Source of the DNA: Patescibacteria group bacterium
GTDB lineage: Bacteria; Patescibacteriota; Minisyncoccia; Minisyncoccales; JASEJS01
NCBI GenBank assembly: GCA_030016765.1
Contig: JASEJS010000006.1
Location: 3,899 to 23,878 of the forward strand
Direction of reading: 5' to 3'
DNA length: 19,980 bases
The position numbers and the translations under genes are program-made. The notes under the pieces were generated by a model. It saw nothing but the letters and a program-made list of their open reading frames with translations. It had not been told where the DNA came from and did not search any database. Positions 14,217 to 19,980 of this stretch are shown in pieces; positions within the stretch are counted from its first letter, which is position 1; the number at the start of each line of letters is the position of its first letter.

Positions 14217-16682
14217 TTAGATTCTTCTTTCAATTAAATAATTAACGAATTCTTCTAATTTTTCTTTTGCTTTTGACTTTGGCAATAATTTCTCAGCATC
14301 TTTCCAGCTCTCTTTGATAATTTTCCGGGCCACTTTTCTGGCATACTCTATGCTACCATATTTTTTGATGATTTCAATTGCCTCTTTTCTTTCTTTTAAA
14401 TCATCTGTATGTTTATCTAAGATTTCCAATAATCTTTTTTTATCTTTTTTATTAGCTTTCTGAAGGGTATGAATGACCATTAAAGTTCTTTTACCCTCTT
14501 TAATGTCATTACCAAAACTCTTGCCGAATTTTTTTCTCTCTTTTCCCTCAAGGATAATATCTAAAATATCATCTTGAATCTGAAAACCAATTCCAATAGC
14601 TTCAGCCATTTGTCCTAATTTTTCTGCCAATTTTTCACTTCCTTCGGAAAGAATAACTGCTAATTTTGCTGCCAGCCTTGCCAGGCAGCCGGTTTTAAAA
14701 GCACACATTTGAAAATATTCTTTTTCACTAATTTTTTTAGCCTTTCCTCTGTGCCAATAAATATCTGTTCCCTGACCAAGATGAATGTTAATCATCTCTT
14801 GGATACAAGTTTCATAAGCCCGGGATATGACTTCGGGTTTAAATTTATTTTTGTTTTTAATTAAAGTTATTAAGGGCAAAAAATAAAGAAAGTTTCCGGC
14901 ATTAATAGCGACATCAGTGCCAAAAATTTTATGAAGACAAAGTTTTCCCCTTCTCAGTTCGCTATTATCTTCAATGTCATCCACAATAATACTATTATGC
15001 ACTACTATATTATTGGCGATGAAGTTATGAGAATTCTCAATCATTAAATCGTAAACTGGTTTTTTACCAATGAAATTTATCTCTCTCACTTTATCAATCC
15101 TAAAGATGGGAAAATCTATTGGAAGACTTGGGAAATCTTCTAAATATCTGTAAGTATTTCCTTCTCTCCTTTGCTTTCTTTCTAGCCCTTTTTTATATAA
15201 ACTTTTTTCTGTTCCAATATCTTTTAAAACTTGATGGGGGTTAGAGAAACCAATAGACCACTGATTTGAATATTTTTTCTTTGAAATCTTCCAGAGATTT
15301 CTATTTCTTTTATAATAAATATGGCTGGTAGTAAATCCTAAATTATCTAATAATAATTTTAATTTTTTAATTAAAATTTTATTAGAGCTAGAAAAGTAAG
15401 TTCTCCCTTCCTTGTCCACCCATCCATCTGAATCTAAATAGCCCCTTAGAAAGGCCAGTTTCTGTTGCTCTGGTAAGACAAATATCCAATTGGGAAGAGT
15501 TTTTTTAGTTGCTCTTTTATGTAGCCCTAATTTATCTAATAACCAACAAACTTTAAAAGAGCAGCAGTGAAGACCGCTATCCTTTTTATGTCTTCTTAGT
15601 TGATAGGAAAAAACTTTAGAAAATAAGGAAGAATAAGCTGAGATTTCCTCTGGGTTATTTGATGGACATAACTGGAGACGGGAACTCTTTTTGTCAATAG
15701 AAATCGAGCCATCGCCTAAAATATACCCCACTAACTGACAAAATTCTTCGCTAGTTTCTTTAGGTAAGATTGTTCTGTCCTTAATAGGATCTTTCGGTGG
15801 CTGAGGTAATTTCAATGATTTTCCCTCATCGGGAATTTTATTTAAAACTATTATATTATCTCCCTTCTTGAGTTTTTCCAGCGGTTTCCATTTTAATCCA
15901 ATTTCTGGCGATTCATACTCTGTTTGTTTTGGTATATAATCCGATTTTTCAATTTTTAAATCTAACCAATTAAAAATGAATTTAAAATCAGATTTTGGTA
16001 AAAGAGCCGGGTTTTGGGGAGCTAAAGCATTATATAGGCCTCCCTGATCTTTATTTAGTAAATCGGCTAACTTTTTTATATCGCCTCGCTTAAGTTTAGT
16101 ATTTATCTTTTTCCTTCCGGCTGAAGTTATTTTATATCTTACTGGTTGCTTTTTAGTTATTACCAAAAATGGATGATTTTCGCTTGCTTCAATCTCCCTA
16201 TTTCTGGTTATTAATTTATAAACTTTTTTGGTGCCAGTAAATTTCTTGGCCAAAACTTTATTTCTGCTTAATCTCCCATCAGGCGCCATTGTATAAACAT
16301 AATCTCCTTTTTTAATCTGGTTTATTTTTACTTGTTCACCAGGGTTTTTTAATATATATGAATCTTTAGACAAACATCCTTCATGACAGAGCTCAGGAAT
16401 GACTAAAAAGTTTTTGAGTTTTTTAAGATTTCCGCCAATGGCTTGGATGACCAATAAAAATAAAGCTGGTCTCCATCTTTTTCCACCCCGTCCTAAAAAT
16501 TCCTGAATGGGCTTAATCAAAACCTCTTGAGCAGCTTTTTGGTTATAAAAATAGCGAGGTTTCCCAAAAATAAAATCAAGCCATTTCTTGCTCGCTTTTT
16601 GGGGGAGATATTTTTTAATAATTTTATCAATCTCTGGCTTCTGTTTTTCTAAATATTTCTCTATTTTACTTCGCTTGCTCAT
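14217..16682 (-). CDS. Polyprenyl (geranylgeranyl-type) diphosphate synthase containing an intein
   Basis: Trans-prenyl chain elongation from IPP and DMAPP/FPP. The 821-residue precursor is host residues 1-102, intein 103-563 and host 564-821; splicing would give a 360-residue enzyme, the normal family size. Host motifs are GGKRWRPAL (66-74), ELCHEG joined to SIIVDDIEDN with the first Asp-rich motif DDIED (568-572), RRGK (577-580), and the second motif QIQDDILDI with DDILD (704-708), followed by KSFGNDIKEGKRTL. Without splicing the active site is split, so activity depends on the intein. Chain length is inferred as C20 from the neighbouring geranylgeranyl reductase and is not shown by sequence. 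The start overlaps the reductase gene by 17 nt. Confidence 0.92.
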   Translation of the reverse strand: MSKRSKIEKYLEKQKPEIDKIIKKYLPQKASKKWLDFIFGKPRYFYNQKAAQEVLIKPIQEFLGRGGKRWRPALFLLVIQAIGGNLKKLKNFLVIPELCHEGCLSKDSYILKNPGEQVKINQIKKGDYVYTMAPDGRLSRNKVLAKKFTGTKKVYKLITRNREIEASENHPFLVITKKQPVRYKITSAGRKKINTKLKRGDIKKLADLLNKDQGGLYNALAPQNPALLPKSDFKFIFNWLDLKIEKSDYIPKQTEYESPEIGLKWKPLEKLKKGDNIIVLNKIPDEGKSLKLPQPPKDPIKDRTILPKETSEEFCQLVGYILGDGSISIDKKSSRLQLCPSNNPEEISAYSSLFSKVFSYQLRRHKKDSGLHCCSFKVCWLLDKLGLHKRATKKTLPNWIFVLPEQQKLAFLRGYLDSDGWVDKEGRTYFSSSNKILIKKLKLLLDNLGFTTSHIYYKRNRNLWKISKKKYSNQWSIGFSNPHQVLKDIGTEKSLYKKGLERKQRREGNTYRYLEDFPSLPIDFPIFRIDKVREINFIGKKPVYDLMIENSHNFIANNIVVHNSIIVDDIEDNSELRRGKLCLHKIFGTDVAINAGNFLYFLPLITLIKNKNKFKPEVISRAYETCIQEMINIHLGQGTDIYWHRGKAKKISEKEYFQMCAFKTGCLARLAAKLAVILSEGSEKLAEKLGQMAEAIGIGFQIQDDILDIILEGKERKKFGKSFGNDIKEGKRTLMVIHTLQKANKKDKKRLLEILDKHTDDLKERKEAIEIIKKYGSIEYARKVARKIIKESWKDAEKLLPKSKAKEKLEEFVNYLIERRI
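14994..16376 (-). mobile_element. Intein with LAGLIDADG (DOD) homing endonuclease in the polyprenyl synthase
   Basis: 461 residues (host residues 103-563) interrupt the synthase between ELCHEG and SIIVDD. Splicing residues are intact: Cys1 in CLSKDSYILKN, the block B site ASENHPF with its His, the C-terminal block VYDLMIENSHNFIANNIVVH followed by the terminal Asn, the penultimate His, and Ser as the +1 residue. Two endonuclease motifs, LVGYILGDGS (318-327) and FLRGYLDSDG (411-420), keep their Asp residues, so homing activity is plausible. Between block B and the first endonuclease motif, residues 185-250 include RGDIKKLADLLNKDQGGLYN, which looks like a helix-turn-helix and may add DNA binding. 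The insertion is at a conserved active-site position, as usual for inteins. Confidence 0.93.
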
Positions 16683-17805
16683 AATTTCTATAAATAAGAA
16701 AAAGTTTGAGAAATTTGAAAAGGTTTTTCCTTAAATTTGGCTTGGATAAAAAACTAAAAAGGTTAGAGAATTTTTTAAAATAAAAAATATTGCCGCCGAC
16801 CTTTTCTAAAATTTCGCCAATTTCGTTTAAGGTTGAATTGTCAAAGGAATACAAAATTCTCTGAGCTGAAAATAAATTCTTATTAAAACAAGAAAGAAAT
16901 TTAATTTTTGAAGGATAGGAATCAATGTTTTTGGAAAGGATGGATTTAGCTGCCTTCTCTCCAGCAATCATGGCATTGCCAATTCCGCCTCCAGAAATAG
17001 GATCAACCATAGCCCCGGCATCGCCAACTAATAAAGCATTATCCTTAACTAATTTTATCGGTCTCTTTTCCCAGGGAACAATACCACTGAGATTTTTTAA
17101 AAGTTTATAACTTCCCAATTCTTTTTTAACGGTCTTTTCCATAAAATCTTTAAATTGTGGACCAAGGTTCTTTTTACCTTCTGAACCAAGACCGATATTG
17201 GCTGTATTTTTTGATTTGGGAAAAATCCAGGCATAACCTAAAGGAAATCTCTCTTGATCAAAATAAATTTTCATTGTTGAACAATCGACTTCTTTTTCCA
17301 CTTCAACTAAATATTCTATACAAGGATAAACTGCCACTTTTTCTTGGAAAACTTTCCTCCTGACGATGGAAAAGGGGCCATCAGCGCCAATTAGATATTT
17401 TGATTTAAAGACTTGACCGGTTTGGGGTTTGACTTGCCAGAGACCATCCTTTTTCTCAACCTCAATGACCCTTTTTTGAAGTTGAATTTTCGCCCGGCAT
17501 TGACTAGCCAAAAATTTCTCAAAATTTATTCTGTCTAAAACATAATTTCCTTCTTTTATCCGAAAATTAATTACCTTTCCATTGGGCAAAACTATTTGGG
17601 TATTATCAATGGTGGCAGAAATCCAATTGGGATCAGGCTGAATATTGAGTTGGTCTAAAAATTTTTTTGCCAATCCTTCGGCACATTGAACAGGTAAACC
17701 AATCTCCTCTTTTTGTTCTAAAATTAAAGCATCATCCAAATATCTTCCAGCAGTCAAACCACCAGGACCTGCTCCAACAATAATTGTCTCAAAGATTCTT
17801 TCCAT
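16666..17805 (-). CDS. Geranylgeranyl reductase family FAD-dependent oxidoreductase
   Basis: Saturates double bonds of geranylgeranyl chains (archaeal lipid or chlorophyll-type reductases) using FAD. 379 residues. The N-terminal dinucleotide fold has GAGPGGLTAG (11-20); GLPVQCAEG (36-44) carries the family Cys; GADGPFS (140-146) is the second FAD contact; FPLGYAWIFP (187-196) matches the family's P-x-x-Y-x-W-x-F-P block; VGDAGAMVDPISGGGIGNAM (260-279) is the third FAD motif. Its place between the cyclase-like gene and the polyprenyl synthase, with overlaps of 17 nt on both sides, indicates that the operon's final isoprenoid is at least partly saturated. The exact substrate is unknown. Confidence 0.88.
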   Translation of the reverse strand: MERIFETIIVGAGPGGLTAGRYLDDALILEQKEEIGLPVQCAEGLAKKFLDQLNIQPDPNWISATIDNTQIVLPNGKVINFRIKEGNYVLDRINFEKFLASQCRAKIQLQKRVIEVEKKDGLWQVKPQTGQVFKSKYLIGADGPFSIVRRKVFQEKVAVYPCIEYLVEVEKEVDCSTMKIYFDQERFPLGYAWIFPKSKNTANIGLGSEGKKNLGPQFKDFMEKTVKKELGSYKLLKNLSGIVPWEKRPIKLVKDNALLVGDAGAMVDPISGGGIGNAMIAGEKAAKSILSKNIDSYPSKIKFLSCFNKNLFSAQRILYSFDNSTLNEIGEILEKVGGNIFYFKKFSNLFSFLSKPNLRKNLFKFLKLFLIYRNYEQAK

Positions 17806-18730
17806 AATTTTTCATTGCCTCAATAACTAAGGCAGTGGTTAATTCTTCTGAGCCATAATAACGCCAAGGGAAAGGGCCTAAAAATAAAAAGGATTTCTTC
17901 CAGGAACCATTGGCTGATTGTCTCTTTAATAAATAATTAATTCCTAAATCAATTTCTTTTCCGGAATAATCAAAGTTAAATAAGGTATTGAGGGCTAGGG
18001 CAGTGTCTAAATCACTGCCAAAAGAACCATTTTCTTTTTGATAACTGAGGGTAGATTTAATAATGAGTTCTTTGTTTTCTCCCAGGCTAGTAACATTATT
18101 TTTAAAGGCTCGAGAAACCATGTAAAAGAGGGCTAATTTTTTTGGATAATAGATTGAACAAGGTTGATCAAGCCTTATTGCCTGATTAATAAAAGAAGAG
18201 ACCCAAGGATCATTTTGACCCAAATATAATAAAACATTGGCATTAACAACGCAGTCAATATAGTCTTTAAACTTATCTATCAGCTGGGAAAAATGATATT
18301 TCTCTTCTTTATTTATTATAAATGTCAGAAACAAATTGTCTTTATTACGATTATTTAAAATTAACTGGAGATTATTGTCAAAGCTCACTTGATTTAGTTT
18401 CAAGACAAAAGAAATAGTTGAAATGTCATCAAGGTCTGGCGGCACTCTTTTTTTGTTTCTTGAGGTCCAGAATCGCCAGAGGCCTCCTTTTTCCTGCTCT
18501 TCTAATAAAAAACTAATCGCTTTTTCAGTCATTATCTTTACTTTCTTTTGTTCTAAATCTTTTAGAGAATATAAGACGAAACTGGTAATAAAAGGGGAGC
18601 TATCAAAATAACTTCCCCACATAAAAGGATTCCAGCAGGCTAGGGTTTTAAATTCGCCCCATGGTAATTGATTCTGATAAAGAAAATCTACCGCCCGATT
18701 AATCGAATTTTCAATAATATTTTTTAGCAT
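17789..18730 (-). CDS. Squalene-cyclase/prenyltransferase alpha-toroid repeat protein with DxDD motif
   Basis: 313 residues. The sequence PPDLDDIST carries a DxDD motif (Asp99, Asp101, Asp102), the proton donor signature of class II terpene cyclases. QW-like repeats are QEKGGLW (79-85), QKENGSF (231-237) and QSANGSW (271-277), and DCVVNANVLLYLG (159-171) lies between. Known class II cyclases have two alpha-barrel domains and over 500 residues; this protein has room for only one. It could be a single-domain cyclase acting on a C20 or prenylated substrate, or a non-catalytic relative. The operon (UbiA before, geranylgeranyl reductase and polyprenyl synthase after) supports an isoprenoid substrate. 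No signal peptide or membrane segment is evident. Confidence 0.72.
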   Translation of the reverse strand: MLKNIIENSINRAVDFLYQNQLPWGEFKTLACWNPFMWGSYFDSSPFITSFVLYSLKDLEQKKVKIMTEKAISFLLEEQEKGGLWRFWTSRNKKRVPPDLDDISTISFVLKLNQVSFDNNLQLILNNRNKDNLFLTFIINKEEKYHFSQLIDKFKDYIDCVVNANVLLYLGQNDPWVSSFINQAIRLDQPCSIYYPKKLALFYMVSRAFKNNVTSLGENKELIIKSTLSYQKENGSFGSDLDTALALNTLFNFDYSGKEIDLGINYLLKRQSANGSWKKSFLFLGPFPWRYYGSEELTTALVIEAMKNYGKNL

Positions 18731-19545
18731 AGATAAAGAGTTGCTGCGGCTATGAGAAGGTAAGAAAAAATAGAATAAATATCCATTATCCGGTAATTTC
18801 TTTTAAACAAAAAGAGAGGAAGGAAAAAGCAGGTTAAAGCTAAAAAGAGAAATAAAAATTTTTGGGAAATCAAAAAGAAAACAGGAAAAAGAACCAAGGG
18901 ATAAAAAAGGGCTAAATATTTCAAAAATTCTATTGAATTTTTATAACCCAAAAAACAAACAGTAGTTTTGAGACCAGCCTGGAGATCGGATTGATAATCT
19001 TCCAAATGATTTCTCATTTCCAGCATGGCTGATAAATAAAAAATGGAAAAGGCAATCAAATAATGAAATAAGGTTAATTTTGGACTAAAAATTAAAAGAG
19101 GGAAGATAAAGATTAAGGCGCCGGCAAAAAGACCGTGGGAGATCAAATCCAAAAAGGGTTTTGATTTCATTCTTAGAGGAGGAGCAGAATAAAAAAAACC
19201 AATTAAGCTGGCTATTAAAACAAAGAAAAAAATTTTTAAACCAAAATAGATAGACAAAAATAGAGCTAAGATTCCTGGAGAAATTGAAAAAAGAAAATTC
19301 TTTTTATTTTGAACTAAAAGATTTTTTACCTCCCCTTTTTCTCTATCTTCTTTGATATCAAAAAAATTATTGACCGAAAAACCAAAAGCCAAAAGTAAAA
19401 CGCCAATGAGGAAAAAAAGAACAATGTCTAAAATAGGAAAGAGAAAACCTTTGGCCACAAAAAATCCAAAAACGCCTAGAGAAAAATAGGCCCGCCAATC
19501 TCTCATTCGATAATATTTAAAAAGGGATTTTAAATTTATTGACAT
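18724..19545 (-). CDS. UbiA family membrane prenyltransferase
   Basis: Integral membrane enzyme that transfers a polyprenyl group to an acceptor. 273 residues with about eight or nine hydrophobic segments. The first Asp-rich motif is NNFFDIKEDREKG (59-71; family NDxxDxxxD, here with Asn for the first Asp), then YSAPPLRMKSKPFLDL (119-134), and the second motif is LEDYQSDLQAG (181-191), close to DxxxDxxAG. The usual 'NRPDRPI' after motif 1 is replaced by EVKNLLVQNKKN, so it is not a standard UbiA/MenA or clear digeranylgeranylglyceryl-phosphate synthase. Acceptor unknown. It lies 3 nt after fabG and overlaps the next gene by 7 nt. Confidence 0.87.
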   Translation of the reverse strand: MSINLKSLFKYYRMRDWRAYFSLGVFGFFVAKGFLFPILDIVLFFLIGVLLLAFGFSVNNFFDIKEDREKGEVKNLLVQNKKNFLFSISPGILALFLSIYFGLKIFFFVLIASLIGFFYSAPPLRMKSKPFLDLISHGLFAGALIFIFPLLIFSPKLTLFHYLIAFSIFYLSAMLEMRNHLEDYQSDLQAGLKTTVCFLGYKNSIEFLKYLALFYPLVLFPVFFLISQKFLFLFLALTCFFLPLFLFKRNYRIMDIYSIFSYLLIAAATLYLC

Positions 19546-19548
19546 TAG

Positions 19549-19980
19549 TTAAATAGCTAAACCACCATCAATATTGATTACTGCTCCGGTAATGAAGCTG
19601 GCTTCTTCTGAAGCTAAAAAGAAAACTAAATTTGCCACTTCCTCTGGTTTGCCAAATCGACCCAAGGGAGTAAATTTTTTGACTGTTTCTTTTATTTGGG
19701 GAGATAGATTTTCAGTTAAAGGAGTTTCAATAAAACCAGGGGCTATGGCATTAACTGTTACTCCAAATTGACCCACTTCTTTTGCTAAGGCTTTGGTAAA
19801 GCCAATGATACCGGCTTTAGCTGCAGCATAATTTGTCTGGCCAAAATTTCCTCGTTCTCCAACCAAAGAGGAAATATTAATAATTTTTCCTCGATTGGCA
19901 ATGATTAAGGGTAAAGCAGCTTTTGAGCAATTGAAAACTCCGGTTAAATCAACATCAATCACTTTCTGCCATTCCTCTTT
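19549..19980 (-). CDS. fabG: 3-oxoacyl-ACP reductase (FabG-type SDR), 5' end beyond the window
   Basis: NAD(P)H-dependent short-chain dehydrogenase. The frame is open through the right edge (KEEWQKVIDVDLTGVF), so the GTG at 19962 is not the start; the N-terminal cofactor-binding half is outside the window. Visible are the catalytic Ser in NISSLVGERGNFGQ, the YAAAK motif (Tyr and Lys), NAIAPGFIETPLT and the FabG-like end LGRFGKPEEVANLVFFLA then ITGAVINIDGGLAI. It precedes the UbiA gene by 3 nt and so belongs to the isoprenoid operon by position, although its usual job is the beta-keto reduction of fatty-acid synthesis. A second copy survives only as a tail at 8145-8210. Confidence 0.88.
   Translation of the reverse strand, partial: KEEWQKVIDVDLTGVFNCSKAALPLIIANRGKIINISSLVGERGNFGQTNYAAAKAGIIGFTKALAKEVGQFGVTVNAIAPGFIETPLTENLSPQIKETVKKFTPLGRFGKPEEVANLVFFLASEEASFITGAVINIDGGLAI

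Noticed and set aside
14217..16682. The 821-residue synthase as a gene fusion or misassembly
   Set aside because: The extra 461 residues carry all intein blocks in order, and their removal restores a collinear 360-residue enzyme, so an intein explains the length fully.

Overview
The window is AT-rich (clearly below 40% GC) bacterial DNA. From position 1826 to the right edge every gene lies on the minus strand. Several genes end in TGA (for example the FabK-like, diphosphomevalonate decarboxylase and HMG-CoA synthase/Idi junction genes), so the code looks standard. Very tight packing, lysine-rich proteins, minimal-domain enzymes and an intein would fit a streamlined candidate-phylum bacterium such as Patescibacteria. 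That placement is inference; no rRNA or ribosomal protein gene is present to test it.

Layout. (1) 1-751 is gene-poor: the start of a small Cys-containing protein leaving the left edge on the minus strand, a 19-bp hairpin, a second inverted repeat followed by T's, and a 2x15-bp tandem repeat. (2) 752-1557, plus strand: an accessory gene or gene pair (membrane anchor, coiled coil, NTF2-like-looking domain) interrupted by a one-base frameshift and an in-frame TAG. (3) 1826-8138, minus strand: a lipid cluster read as broken aminotransferase, fabZ, fabK-like, plsC, an MNT/HEPN pair, biotin carboxylase, biotin carrier protein and biotin ligase, ending in a hairpin terminator at 1779-1809. A sigma70-like promoter (8214-8241) precedes it, and a decayed fabG tail sits in its leader. 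(4) 8327-19980, minus strand: an isoprenoid operon of eleven genes read as fabG (cut by the edge), UbiA prenyltransferase, a squalene-cyclase-like protein, geranylgeranyl reductase, polyprenyl (GGPP-type) synthase with an intein, type I IPP isomerase, HMG-CoA synthase, class II HMG-CoA reductase, mevalonate kinase, a phosphomevalonate-kinase-like paralogue and diphosphomevalonate decarboxylase. Most junctions overlap by 4-19 nt.

How they work together. HMGS, HMGR, MK, PMK, MVD and Idi give a full route from acetoacetyl-CoA plus acetyl-CoA to IPP/DMAPP. The polyprenyl synthase makes the chain, the reductase can saturate it, UbiA can transfer it to an acceptor, and the cyclase-like protein may cyclise it. 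The second cluster supplies parts of malonyl-CoA formation, the acyl-ACP dehydration and enoyl-reduction steps, and acylation of a glycerol phosphate. The thiolase, carboxyltransferase, ACP, condensing enzymes and any GGGP synthase are not in this window. The final isoprenoid product cannot be read from the sequence.

The most striking item is the 461-residue, splicing-competent-looking intein with a LAGLIDADG endonuclease, placed just before the first Asp-rich motif of the polyprenyl synthase.
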